The notes beneath the pieces are model-generated. The model saw only the letters and a list, made by a program, of their open reading frames with translations, did not search any database and was not told the DNA's origin. Positions 26,407-35,621 of a stretch of DNA of 64,000 nt are shown here, piece by piece. Every line of letters begins with the position of its first letter. Within the stretch, counting starts at the first letter, position 1. Both the position numbers and the translations under genes were made by a program. Source of the stretch: JBALVT01 sp047612385 (GTDB lineage: Bacteria > Pseudomonadota > Gammaproteobacteria > Pseudomonadales > Halieaceae); NCBI GenBank assembly GCA_047612385.1, contig JBLGAR010000003.1, positions 1 to 64,000 on the forward strand, read 5' to 3'.

Positions 26407-27489
26407 ATGTTGCTTTTACTGGCAGAGTACCTTACACAATTTGAAACCAGTTTTCAGGTGTTTCAGTATTTAACGCTGCGTGGAATTCTGTCTGCAGGCA
26501 CCGCTCTGGCAATTTCATTGTTGGTGGGCCCAGTCATGATCCGCCGGTTAAATTTTCACCAGGTTGGGCAGTCTGTTCGAGCGGATGGTCCTCAATCTCA
26601 TTTGAGCAAATCTGGTACGCCCACAATGGGCGGCGCATTGATATTGGTAGCAATCGCGATAAGCACTTTGTTGTGGGCAGATCTTCGCAATGTGTATATC
26701 TGGATAGTCCTACTGGTGACTGCCGTTTTCGGTGCCGTTGGATGGGTCGACGACTATCGTAAGGTCGTTGAGAAAGACTCCAGAGGCCTACCGGCCCGTT
26801 GGAAATACTTGTGGCAGTCGCTTGCCGGCCTTGCTGCAGCTTTGTACCTCTACCTGGCCTTTGATACGCCGGTTACAACCGCATTGTATCTGCCATTTTT
26901 CAAGGATTTTGCTTGGAGTATGGGCCCATTATTCGTGGTTCTCGCTTACTTTGTGATTGTCGGTGCCAGCAATGCGGTTAATTTGACCGACGGATTGGAC
27001 GGCCTGGCTATTTTGCCGACGGTGTTGGTCGGAACAGCGCTCGGGATCATTGCCTACCTCACCGGTAACGTAGCTTTCTCTGATTACCTTAATATTCCGT
27101 ACGTTGCCGGAAGCGGCGAGTTGGCTGTTTTTTGTGGCGCGATGGCCGGCTCAGGGCTCGGATTTTTATGGTTTAACACTTACCCAGCTCAGGTATTTAT
27201 GGGCGACGTTGGCGCTCTGGCTTTGGGTGCCGCACTGGGTACCGTCGCGGTAATTACACGCCACGAAATCGTCTTTTTTATCATGGGCGGTATTTTCGTA
27301 CTCGAAACCGTTTCCGTTATTTTACAGGTGGCGTCGTTTAAGTTGACGGGTAAGCGCATCTTTAGAATGGCTCCCATCCACCACCACTTTGAATTGAAAG
27401 GTTGGCCCGAACCAAGGGTCATTGTCCGCTTTTGGATTATTACTGTAATGCTGGTCCTGTTCGGGCTTGCGACGTTGAAATTGCGCTAG
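26407..27489 (+). CDS. mraY: Phospho-MurNAc-pentapeptide transferase MraY
   Basis: 360-residue inner-membrane enzyme with about ten helices that transfers phospho-MurNAc-pentapeptide to undecaprenyl phosphate, making lipid I. Conserved sites: GTPTMGGALIL near the N-terminus, the Asp pair in GWVDDYRK, NAVNLTDGLDGLA, VFMGDVGALALGA and the His motif RMAPIHHHFELKGW. Confidence 0.99.
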   Translation: MLLLLAEYLTQFETSFQVFQYLTLRGILSAGTALAISLLVGPVMIRRLNFHQVGQSVRADGPQSHLSKSGTPTMGGALILVAIAISTLLWADLRNVYIWIVLLVTAVFGAVGWVDDYRKVVEKDSRGLPARWKYLWQSLAGLAAALYLYLAFDTPVTTALYLPFFKDFAWSMGPLFVVLAYFVIVGASNAVNLTDGLDGLAILPTVLVGTALGIIAYLTGNVAFSDYLNIPYVAGSGELAVFCGAMAGSGLGFLWFNTYPAQVFMGDVGALALGAALGTVAVITRHEIVFFIMGGIFVLETVSVILQVASFKLTGKRIFRMAPIHHHFELKGWPEPRVIVRFWIITVMLVLFGLATLKLR

Positions 27490-27500
27490 GTGAAAAAGAG

Positions 27501-28874
27501 GTGAGTCTGGCAATAATGCAAAAAGTGATAGCAAATCGTGATAATGCTGTAGTGGTCGGTCTCGGCTCTACCGGGTTGTCCTGCGCGCGCTTTTTGCAAA
27601 GTCATGGGCGTTCGTTCTGCATGGTGGACACTCGTAGTAAGCCGCCAGGTCTGGAAAAATTCCAACGAGAATTTCCTGATGTACGGGTCTTTGTTGGTGA
27701 GGTTCCGGAATCGATTCTCAGCGGCGCGGGAGAATTTATTGTCAGCCCCGGAGTCCCCGTTGATGATCCTTTGGTCGTCGCTGCACAGGCCGCTGGTGCT
27801 CAGTTGATTGGCGATATTGATCTGTTTATTCGTTATGCTGCCGCTCCCATTGTGGGGATTACCGGTTCAAACGCAAAGTCGACAGTGACTGAATTAGTGG
27901 GGCAAATGGCTCGAGATGCCGGCACTGCTGTCGCTGTAGGAGGCAACTTGGGCGTTCCGGCGCTAGACCTACTCTCCTCTGATGTCGACTTATACGTATT
28001 GGAATTGTCGAGCTTCCAGCTGGAAAGAGCGGGGCAACTGAATCTCGCTGTAGCCACCGTTTTAAATATTAGCGAAGATCATCTGGACCGTCACGGCAGC
28101 ATGTCGATTTATCAACGTGCCAAACACCGTATCTTCCAAGGCTGTAGCGCGGCGGTGGTCAATCTGGATGATTCTCTAACTACTCCGCTGTTCTCGGGCG
28201 ATGTCACTGTCACCAGTTGGCGAATGGGCGAGCCAGAGTTGCGTGGCTTTGGTTTGCGAGTTGAGAAGGACGTTGAGTTTTTGAGTCGGCAGTCCGAATT
28301 ATTGATGCCGACTGACGAGTTGGGTCTGAAGGGGCGGCACAATATCGCCAACGCTCTTGCAGCGCTTGCCATTGGTGAGCGAGTGGGCTTTTCAATAGAA
28401 TCTATGATGCAGACCTTGCGCGAGTTTAGAGGTTTGCCTCACCGTTGCGAGTTGGTCGCAGAGATCGATGGTGTTCGCTACGTCAACGATTCCAAGGGCA
28501 CTAATGTTGGAGCGACCGAAGCGGCACTGACAGGTTTGGCGTCGGGCAAAAATATAGTATTAATTGCCGGGGGGCAAGGTAAGGGAGCGGACTTCTCGGT
28601 TTTGAAGCGCGCTTTAGAGAAGCACTGCAAAAGTGTGGTTTTGATTGGCGAGGACGCGGAGAAGATGCGCGATAGCTTTAGTGAGCACGTTGAAGTGTGC
28701 ATAGCGGGTTCTCTGGAGGAAGCAGTAGCTGAGGCAGCAAAGAGCGCTAGATCTGGAGATCTGGTTTTACTGTCACCTGCGTGCGCAAGTTTCGACATGT
28801 TTTCAGGCTATGTAGAGCGGGGCGATCGCTTTGCTGCAACAGTTCAGTTGCTCGTTCAGGGTGAGCCCTCTTGA
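27501..28874 (+). CDS. murD: UDP-MurNAc-L-alanine:D-glutamate ligase MurD
   Basis: Mur ligase (457 residues) adding D-glutamate. Motifs: VVVGLGSTGLSCARFL near the N-terminus, ATP site GITGSNAKSTVTELVG, and YVNDSKGTNVGATEAAL. I choose GTG 27501 (AGGTGA at 7 nt; MSLAI-like start as in relatives); ATG 27516 is the alternative. The frame is open well into mraY, but that part is not homologous. Confidence 0.97.
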   Translation: MSLAIMQKVIANRDNAVVVGLGSTGLSCARFLQSHGRSFCMVDTRSKPPGLEKFQREFPDVRVFVGEVPESILSGAGEFIVSPGVPVDDPLVVAAQAAGAQLIGDIDLFIRYAAAPIVGITGSNAKSTVTELVGQMARDAGTAVAVGGNLGVPALDLLSSDVDLYVLELSSFQLERAGQLNLAVATVLNISEDHLDRHGSMSIYQRAKHRIFQGCSAAVVNLDDSLTTPLFSGDVTVTSWRMGEPELRGFGLRVEKDVEFLSRQSELLMPTDELGLKGRHNIANALAALAIGERVGFSIESMMQTLREFRGLPHRCELVAEIDGVRYVNDSKGTNVGATEAALTGLASGKNIVLIAGGQGKGADFSVLKRALEKHCKSVVLIGEDAEKMRDSFSEHVEVCIAGSLEEAVAEAAKSARSGDLVLLSPACASFDMFSGYVERGDRFAATVQLLVQGEPS

Positions 28875-30028
28875 GCGCTACTCGAACAGTGACTGCCAGC
28901 AGTCCGCTTTCGATGGACGTTCTGTTGATGTCTCTGGGGCTGGCTCTTTTATTGGTGGGCCTTGTTGCGATAAGTTCGGCCTCGATCGAGTACGCCCAAT
29001 GGCATTACGACAATCCCTGGTATCACACAAGTCGACATCTAATGTATATCGCAGTGTCTTTGGCCGCCGCCGTCGCCGTATATAATGTGCCCACGTCCAT
29101 TTGGCAGTCGACCGGATGGGTGTGGCTTTTTTTAGCTCTCGCTTTGTTGTTGTTGGTTTTAATCCCAGGTGTGGGCAAAGAAGTTAATGGTAGCCAGCGT
29201 TGGTTGCCCCTGGGCGGGTTTACACTTCAGCCTTCAGAATTTGCAAAAGTCGCACTGGTAATCTATCTGGCCGGGTATCTGGTTCGAAGAGAGCGCGAAG
29301 TGCGACGCGAGTGGCGGGGTTTTCTCAAACCTATGGCAGTGCTGTTTGCGCTTACGCTACTGCTGATGATCGAACCGGACTTTGGCGCTACCGTTATTGT
29401 GGTGGCAACAGCCTTTGGCATGCTCTTTCTGGCCGGCGTGAAGTTGGGGCACTTTCTACTGGTGGTGCTGGGAAGCGGAGCTGCGATGCTGGTGCTGGTC
29501 GTTAGCGCGCCTTATCGGATGAAACGACTAACAGCCTATACAGATCCTTGGGCCGACCCCTTCGATTCCGGTTTTCAGTTGACGCAATCGCTGATCGCTT
29601 TTGGTCGCGGCGAGTGGTTTGGGGTGGGTCTTGGCAACAGCGTGCAAAAGTTGTTTTATTTACCGGAAGCTCACACGGATTTCGTATTTTCAATCTGGGC
29701 TGAAGAGACAGGATTGCTTGGCGCAATTGCCGTGATAGCGCTCTATGCAGCATTGATAGGCCGGGTGTTGTGGATTGGCCGTCGTGTAGGAAACGCAGGA
29801 AACCTTTTCGGTGCTCATATTTGCTATGGAGCCGCATTGGTATTCTCCGGTCAGGTTTTTATTAATATGGGAGTAAGCACAGGCCTTCTTCCAACCAAAG
29901 GGCTTACGCTGCCATTTATCAGTTACGGCGGCAGCAGTCTTATTGCATGTTGCGCACTGCTAGCCTTGGTACTTCGCGTTGAGCGCGATACTCCGCTTGG
30001 AGTGGTCAGGGGAGGCAGTAGAAAATGA
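28871..30028 (+). CDS. ftsW: Septal peptidoglycan polymerase FtsW
   Basis: 385-residue SEDS-family glycosyltransferase with ten membrane helices that polymerises lipid II at the septum together with FtsI. Signatures: NGSQRWLPLGGFTLQPSEFAK, EPDFGATVIV, TDFVFSIWAEETGLLG and LTLPFISYGGSSLIACC. The start is TTG overlapping the murD stop; an ATG at 28913 would leave the first helix with a short cytoplasmic tail. Confidence 0.98.
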   Translation: MSATRTVTASSPLSMDVLLMSLGLALLLVGLVAISSASIEYAQWHYDNPWYHTSRHLMYIAVSLAAAVAVYNVPTSIWQSTGWVWLFLALALLLLVLIPGVGKEVNGSQRWLPLGGFTLQPSEFAKVALVIYLAGYLVRREREVRREWRGFLKPMAVLFALTLLLMIEPDFGATVIVVATAFGMLFLAGVKLGHFLLVVLGSGAAMLVLVVSAPYRMKRLTAYTDPWADPFDSGFQLTQSLIAFGRGEWFGVGLGNSVQKLFYLPEAHTDFVFSIWAEETGLLGAIAVIALYAALIGRVLWIGRRVGNAGNLFGAHICYGAALVFSGQVFINMGVSTGLLPTKGLTLPFISYGGSSLIACCALLALVLRVERDTPLGVVRGGSRK

Positions 30029-31131
30029 CTGCGCTGAACTCTCCTCTAGTACTGATGATGGCCGGAGGAACCGGCGGCCATGTTTACCCCGCGCTGGCAG
30101 TGGCCAAGGAGTTGTTGTCTAGAGGTTTCCGGGTGGAATGGGTTGGTACAGATCGTGGACTGGAAGCACGCGTCGTACCAGAGGCCGGAATTACACTGCA
30201 TCATTTGGTGGTGCGTGGACTACGCGGAAAGAATGTCATTGCGCGAGTGGCAGGCCTGTTCTATGTACTGCTTTCTACTCTACAGGCACTTCGTTTGTTG
30301 TTGCGTCTATCACCCAATTGCGTCGTTGGCATGGGCGGATACGCTTCGGGGCCAGCTGGTCTTGCGGCCTGGATACTCCGCAAGCCGCTACTGATTCACG
30401 AGCAAAATGCCGTTGCTGGAACTACAAATCGCCTGCTTGCGCCGTTGGCTTCTACTGTGCTGGCAGGCTTTCCAGGAGCGTTTAAGGCCGATAGTGAGTC
30501 CAAGGTTGTAGGCAATCCAGTTCGTCGTGAGCTGTTGGAGCGTGCGGCCGCAAGTCCATATCAATTCGATGGTTCAAGGCCTTTGCGCCTATTGGTTGTC
30601 GGTGGCAGTTTGGGTGCTCAGCCAATTAACGATGTCGTTCCTGTCGCTATCAGGGAACTGGAAGCTGCGCACGGAGCTGACAAGGTAGAGATTCTTCATC
30701 AGTCTGGGGCTAAGCATCTTGAGGCCTTACTGCAATCCTATGGGTCTTTAGTCGGAGCGAGTGTGCGCGTTAATGGGTTCATTGAAGACATGGCTGAGGC
30801 CTATGCGTGGTCTGATGTTGTCCTTTGTAGAGCGGGAGCCCTAACGGTATCGGAGCTTGCAATTATGGGTCGCCCTGCGATTCTCGTGCCGCTACCTCAT
30901 GCCATTGATGATCATCAAAGTGCCAATGCTCGTTTTCTGGTTGCTCCTGGCGGTGGTGTTTTACTGCCTCAATCCGAATTGACAGCGTCTTCTTTGTTGG
31001 CAGTTCTCGAGAGCTTTTTAAATCACCCTGAACGCTTGTGCGCTATGGCCGCCGCTTCTGCCGAACTGGCAGTTCCTGAAGCGACCGCGGCTGTCAGCGA
31101 TTATTGCGAGGGATTAATGAATGCTCAGTGA
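30025..31131 (+). CDS. murG: Lipid II synthase MurG
   Basis: 368-residue GT28 glycosyltransferase that adds GlcNAc to lipid I on the inner face of the membrane. Motifs: MMAGGTGGHVYPALAVA, VGMGGYASGPAGLAAW, HEQNAVAGTTNRLLA, VVGGSLGAQPIND and CRAGALTVSELA. It overlaps ftsW by 4 and murC by 11 bases. Confidence 0.99.
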   Translation: MTALNSPLVLMMAGGTGGHVYPALAVAKELLSRGFRVEWVGTDRGLEARVVPEAGITLHHLVVRGLRGKNVIARVAGLFYVLLSTLQALRLLLRLSPNCVVGMGGYASGPAGLAAWILRKPLLIHEQNAVAGTTNRLLAPLASTVLAGFPGAFKADSESKVVGNPVRRELLERAAASPYQFDGSRPLRLLVVGGSLGAQPINDVVPVAIRELEAAHGADKVEILHQSGAKHLEALLQSYGSLVGASVRVNGFIEDMAEAYAWSDVVLCRAGALTVSELAIMGRPAILVPLPHAIDDHQSANARFLVAPGGGVLLPQSELTASSLLAVLESFLNHPERLCAMAAASAELAVPEATAAVSDYCEGLMNAQ

Positions 31132-32557
31132 TAACGCTAACTATTCAATCCCTGAAATGCGTCGTGTGCGAGGTATTCACATGATTGGTATCGGTGGGGC
31201 TGGTATGAGCGGTATTGCCGAAGTGCTAGTTAACTTGGGATACAAGGTGACGGGTTCGGATGTTCGTCGCAGCGCTGTGACGCAGCGCCTGGAAAATTTG
31301 GATATTGTGCTTTTTATAGGCCACGATGCGGGCAATATCGGCAGTGCTGATGTGGTTGTTATCTCCAGCGCAGTCGACACCGAAAATCCAGAGGTTGTTG
31401 CGGCCAGGCAAAAGCGTGTCCCGGTTGTTCCCAGGGCGGAAATGTTGGCTGAGTTAATGCGGTATCGCCATGGTATTGCGGTTGCAGGTACCCACGGCAA
31501 AACCACGACAACCAGCCTTATTGCCTCTATTTTTGGTGAGGCAGGTTTGGATCCAACGTTTGTTATTGGCGGTCAATTGAACAGTGCCGGCAGCAATGCG
31601 CAGCTTGGAGCGAGCCGATTCCTTATCGCCGAGGCTGATGAGAGCGACGCATCGTTTCTTCATTTGCAGCCTATGGTCACTGTGGTGACTAATATCGAAG
31701 CTGATCATATGGACACGTATGGGGGCGATTTTTCAGTTCTCAAACGTACCTTTCTGGAATTTTTGCACAATCTGCCGTTCTACGGATTGGCCGTGCTGTG
31801 TGTAGACGATGAAGTTGTCGCGAGCTTGCTGCCCGACGTAATCTGCCCTGTGGTGACCTACGGTTTTTCTGAAGCTGCCGACTATAGAATCGATGCGTTG
31901 CTGAGGTCCGGGCTCACCACTGAGTTTTTGGTTCACAGACCCAACGGTTTGGCGCCGCTGCAAGTGTGTTTGAATATGCCGGGAATTCACAATGTACTGA
32001 ATGCCACGGCCGCCGTCGCAGTAGCCACGGATGAAGGTCTGGACGATGTTGCAATCGCTAGAGGGTTGAAAACATTCGGGGGAGTAGGCCGCCGCTTCCA
32101 GCAGCGTGATTCCATTCAGCTTAGTGAGGGTAGCGCTCTGCTTGTAGATGACTACGGTCATCATCCAACAGAAGTCGCTGCAACTTTGGATTCGTTAAAG
32201 CAAGCGTGGCCGCAGCGGCGCGTTGTGATGATATACCAGCCTCACCGCTACACCCGTACACGAGATTTGTACGAAGACTTCGTCTCTGTGTTATCGCAAT
32301 GCGATGTGCTTATCGTACTGGAGGTTTACGCCGCTGGAGAGAATCCGATTCCGGGCGCGGACGGTAGAAGCCTGACGCGCAGTATTCGGCAGCGCGGACA
32401 GGTTGAACCTCTCTTTGTTGAATCGATTGATGAAATACCTTCACTGCTAGGGGATATTCTCTTGCCGGGCGATGTTGTTGTGACGCAGGGGGCAGGCAAT
32501 ATTACTGCGTTGTCTCTAAAGCTCAACGGCTTGAATATCGCGGAGCTTGCACCGTGA
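31121..32557 (+). CDS. murC: UDP-MurNAc:L-alanine ligase MurC
   Basis: 478-residue Mur ligase adding the first amino acid to UDP-MurNAc. Motifs: HMIGIGGAGMSGIAEVL, ATP site AVAGTHGKTTTTSLIASIF and DDYGHHPTEVAATL. The ATG at 31121 lies inside the end of murG, a normal tight overlap in this cluster. Confidence 0.99.
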   Translation: MLSDNANYSIPEMRRVRGIHMIGIGGAGMSGIAEVLVNLGYKVTGSDVRRSAVTQRLENLDIVLFIGHDAGNIGSADVVVISSAVDTENPEVVAARQKRVPVVPRAEMLAELMRYRHGIAVAGTHGKTTTTSLIASIFGEAGLDPTFVIGGQLNSAGSNAQLGASRFLIAEADESDASFLHLQPMVTVVTNIEADHMDTYGGDFSVLKRTFLEFLHNLPFYGLAVLCVDDEVVASLLPDVICPVVTYGFSEAADYRIDALLRSGLTTEFLVHRPNGLAPLQVCLNMPGIHNVLNATAAVAVATDEGLDDVAIARGLKTFGGVGRRFQQRDSIQLSEGSALLVDDYGHHPTEVAATLDSLKQAWPQRRVVMIYQPHRYTRTRDLYEDFVSVLSQCDVLIVLEVYAAGENPIPGADGRSLTRSIRQRGQVEPLFVESIDEIPSLLGDILLPGDVVVTQGAGNITALSLKLNGLNIAELAP

Positions 32558-33483
32558 ATCTTGAGCAACTCAAAAGTGAAGCTATCGCCGTGTTGTTAGG
32601 TGGGAAATCTGCTGAACGCGACGTTTCGTTGTTATCGGGTGCCACGATTGTTTCAGCTCTTAAATCTGCCGGGTATACGGTGTTGGCAGTAGACCCTGCC
32701 CAGGATGGCTGGAGCGAGGCGCTTGAGGGTGTAGCGTTTGTTTTTAATGCACTGCATGGCCCGGGTGGTGAAGACGGGGTAATGCAGGGTGCGCTGGAAG
32801 TTTTGGGTATCGCCTATTCAGGGTCTGGCGTGCTGGGCTCAGCCTTGGCGATGGATAAGAAGCGCAGTAAGCAACTTTGGCAGGGTATAGGTCTTGCAAC
32901 AGGCGATTTTGTCACTCTTGACTCAAAAACCGATTGGCAAGAGGTCATTGATAGACTCGGAAAAGTTTTTGTTAAGCCGGCCTGTGAAGGATCCAGTATC
33001 GGAATGTCCAGTGCGAGCTCCGCAGAAGAGCTGCGCATCGCTTTTGAAAATGCATCGGCCTATGCCGGCGAAGTGATTGCCGAGCAGTTTATCGATGGCC
33101 CTGAGTATACGGTCGCAGTTTTGGGGGATGAAACCCTGCCGTCTATAAGAATGGAGACTCAAAACGAATTTTACGATTACGAGGCGAAGTATCTTTCTAA
33201 CGAGACTACCTATCACTGTCCCAGTGGGCTTAGTGAGGATGAGGAAGGCCAGCTAGCAGAAGCTGCCTTGAACGCATTTAGCTCGCTTGGTTGTACCGCC
33301 TGGGGGCGTGTCGATTTCATGCGCGACAGTGACGGTTCCTTTTTTGTCTTGGAGGTAAATACGATACCGGGAATGACATCACACAGCTTGGTTCCAATGG
33401 CCGCTGCGGCCGTGGGAATGAGTATGGAGGCCTTGGTGGAAAGAATCGTCAAACATAGTCTGGAGAAAAAGCATGACGCATGA
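32554..33483 (+). CDS. ddl: D-alanine:D-alanine ligase
   Basis: 309-residue ATP-grasp enzyme making the D-Ala-D-Ala dipeptide used by MurF. Motifs: AVLLGGKSAERDVSLLSG, NALHGPGGEDGVMQGALE, YSGSGVLGSALAMDKKRSK, FVKPACEGSSIGMS and VLEVNTIPGMTSHSLVPMAA. Position between murC and ftsQ and size fit DdlB. GTG start, 4-base overlap with murC. Confidence 0.98.
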   Translation: MNLEQLKSEAIAVLLGGKSAERDVSLLSGATIVSALKSAGYTVLAVDPAQDGWSEALEGVAFVFNALHGPGGEDGVMQGALEVLGIAYSGSGVLGSALAMDKKRSKQLWQGIGLATGDFVTLDSKTDWQEVIDRLGKVFVKPACEGSSIGMSSASSAEELRIAFENASAYAGEVIAEQFIDGPEYTVAVLGDETLPSIRMETQNEFYDYEAKYLSNETTYHCPSGLSEDEEGQLAEAALNAFSSLGCTAWGRVDFMRDSDGSFFVLEVNTIPGMTSHSLVPMAAAAVGMSMEALVERIVKHSLEKKHDA

Positions 33484-34288
33484 GTGGGCCACCATCTCAA
33501 GCTCAGCAACCGCAGTTCGCAAGCGCAACAGCGGGAATGGCGCCACGCGTAAGTTATTGGTTCGCGAGAGCCGACCACGATCTTTTGCGTGGGTTAACCG
33601 GCTTTTTGTCTTACTTGGGCTAGGTGTTGTGTTAGCTGCTACTGCCAAGGCTGCGCTAGTTCTCAACGCCATTCCAGTTGAGCGAATCATAGTCACCGGA
33701 AAGCTAGAGCACACACAAAAATTGGCTTTACAGGAAATGGTTCAGCCGGTGTTGGTGGGCGGTTTCATAGGCGCTGATTTAGGCCGTATTCAAAACCAGT
33801 TGCAGCAGTTGCCGTGGGTGTATCGGGCGATTGTAAAGCGACAGTGGCCCAACGCGCTGGAGATTAACGTTGTTGAACAGCTCCCCATCGCGCGTTGGGG
33901 TGAGAGTAGTTTTCTCAATCACGAAGGAGAGGCATTCCATCCAGCTATCGAGAGCAACTGGGATTCCCTTCCCGTGCTTAAAGGTATTGACGGGCAAGAG
34001 CGGGAGCTTATTAAGGCCTACCAGTTTATTTCTGAATCCTTGCGGCCTTTGGCTTTGACAGTGACTGAATTGACGAGCAATAACCGTGGGCAGCTGCGTG
34101 CAGTTATCTCAGGTGGCACCGAGCTGCTTTTAGGAAGCAAGGATTTTTCTGAAAGGTTAGATCGTTTTGCGATTCTTTACCGCGCCGAGGGCGAGACAAT
34201 GAACACCGCAATTGAACGTGTTGATTTGCGCTATCAAAGTGGGTTGGCGGTGGTGTTTAGCGAGCCGCCTGCGGTGGCAGGTTTATAA
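33473..34288 (+). CDS. ftsQ: Cell division protein FtsQ
   Basis: 271-residue bitopic divisome protein. A basic cytoplasmic tail of about 40 residues precedes one membrane helix (about 42-65), then the POTRA domain (about 67-135; IPVERIIVTGKLEHTQK) and the beta domain (WVYRAIVKRQWPNALEINVVEQLPIARWG). It overlaps ddl by 11 bases and is followed by ftsA after 33 bp. Confidence 0.96.
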   Translation: MTHEWATISSSATAVRKRNSGNGATRKLLVRESRPRSFAWVNRLFVLLGLGVVLAATAKAALVLNAIPVERIIVTGKLEHTQKLALQEMVQPVLVGGFIGADLGRIQNQLQQLPWVYRAIVKRQWPNALEINVVEQLPIARWGESSFLNHEGEAFHPAIESNWDSLPVLKGIDGQERELIKAYQFISESLRPLALTVTELTSNNRGQLRAVISGGTELLLGSKDFSERLDRFAILYRAEGETMNTAIERVDLRYQSGLAVVFSEPPAVAGL

Positions 34289-34321
34289 AACGAACGGACG
34301 GTTTTTTTAGGAGAGACTGCC

Positions 34322-35560
34322 ATGGGCAGCGTGCAGGACAAAAAAATGATTGTGGGTTTGGATATCGGTACTTCCAAGGTGGTCGCTATCGTCGGAGAAA
34401 TTGACTCCGAAGGTTCGATTGAAGTGGTGGGTATTGGCTCGAATCCGTCCAGGGGTATGAAGAAGGGTGTAGTGGTTAATATTGAATCCACGGTGCATTC
34501 CATTCAGCGTGCTATCGAGGAAGCGGAGCTGATGGCCGGCTGCCAGATCCACTCGGTGTATGTTGGTATTGCAGGTAGTCATATTCGCAGCCTTAACTCC
34601 CACGGCATTGTTGCGATACGCGACCGAGAAGTCTATCCCCTTGATCTGGAGCGGGTAATTGATGCAGCGCAGGCGGTGGCGATACCGGCGGATCAAAAGG
34701 TCTTACACATTCTTCCGCAGGAGTATGTGATCGATAACCAGGAGGGTATTAAAGAGCCCTTGGGAATGTCTGGCGTGCGCTTGGAGGCCAAAGTACACCT
34801 TGTCACTTGTGCAGTTAACGCAGCTCAGAATATCGAGAAGTGTATTCGTCGCTGCGGCCTGGAAGTTGAAGAGGTAATACTGGAACAGCTGGCATCGAGC
34901 TATTCCGTTTTGACTGAGGATGAAAAAGAGCTGGGAGTTTGTCTGGTTGATATTGGCGGCGGCACGACGGACATTGCCATTTTTACAGACGGTTCCATTC
35001 GTCACACAGGTGTCATACCAATTGCTGGTGATCAGGTGACCAACGATATCGCGATGGCTCTGCGCACACCCACTCAACACGCCGAAGAAATTAAAATTAA
35101 GTACGCCTGCGCTCTGACGCAATTAGCCGGCGCAGACGAGACCATAAAAGTGCCTAGCGTCGGCGACAGACCGCCTCGAGATTTGTCAAGGCAGGCGCTG
35201 GCAGAGGTTGTGGAACCGCGCTATGACGAGCTTTTTACGTTAGTGCAAGCGGAGCTTCGCAGAAGTGGTTTTGAGGACATGGTGCCAGCGGGCATCGTCT
35301 TGACCGGCGGGACTTCGAAAATGGAAGGTGTTGTCGAGTTGGCCGAAGAAATTTTCCATATGCCAGTTCGAGTTGGCTCCCCGCATTCTATTCGCGGGCT
35401 GACCGATATCGTGCGCAATCCAATTTATGCAACGGGCGTTGGTCTGTTGTTGTATGGCAGTCAACACCAGGCAGATGGCTATTCTGTGGCGGCGCGCAGC
35501 ACCGCGACGGGGGAGAGTATGTGGGGTCGATTTAAGTCGTGGATACAGAGCAATTTTTAA
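34322..35560 (+). CDS. ftsA: Cell division protein FtsA
   Basis: 412-residue actin-like ATPase that anchors FtsZ filaments to the membrane. Motifs: MIVGLDIGTSKVVAIVGEI, VDIGGGTTDIAIFTDG and VLTGGTSKMEGVVELAEE. The C-terminal amphipathic membrane-targeting helix is GRFKSWIQSNF. AGGAGAG precedes the ATG. Confidence 0.99.
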   Translation: MGSVQDKKMIVGLDIGTSKVVAIVGEIDSEGSIEVVGIGSNPSRGMKKGVVVNIESTVHSIQRAIEEAELMAGCQIHSVYVGIAGSHIRSLNSHGIVAIRDREVYPLDLERVIDAAQAVAIPADQKVLHILPQEYVIDNQEGIKEPLGMSGVRLEAKVHLVTCAVNAAQNIEKCIRRCGLEVEEVILEQLASSYSVLTEDEKELGVCLVDIGGGTTDIAIFTDGSIRHTGVIPIAGDQVTNDIAMALRTPTQHAEEIKIKYACALTQLAGADETIKVPSVGDRPPRDLSRQALAEVVEPRYDELFTLVQAELRRSGFEDMVPAGIVLTGGTSKMEGVVELAEEIFHMPVRVGSPHSIRGLTDIVRNPIYATGVGLLLYGSQHQADGYSVAARSTATGESMWGRFKSWIQSNF

Positions 35561-35621
35561 ATGTTTTTTGCAGTGAACCGTCGCTTTACAAGCGGCAATA
35601 TTATTACCAAGGGGATACACC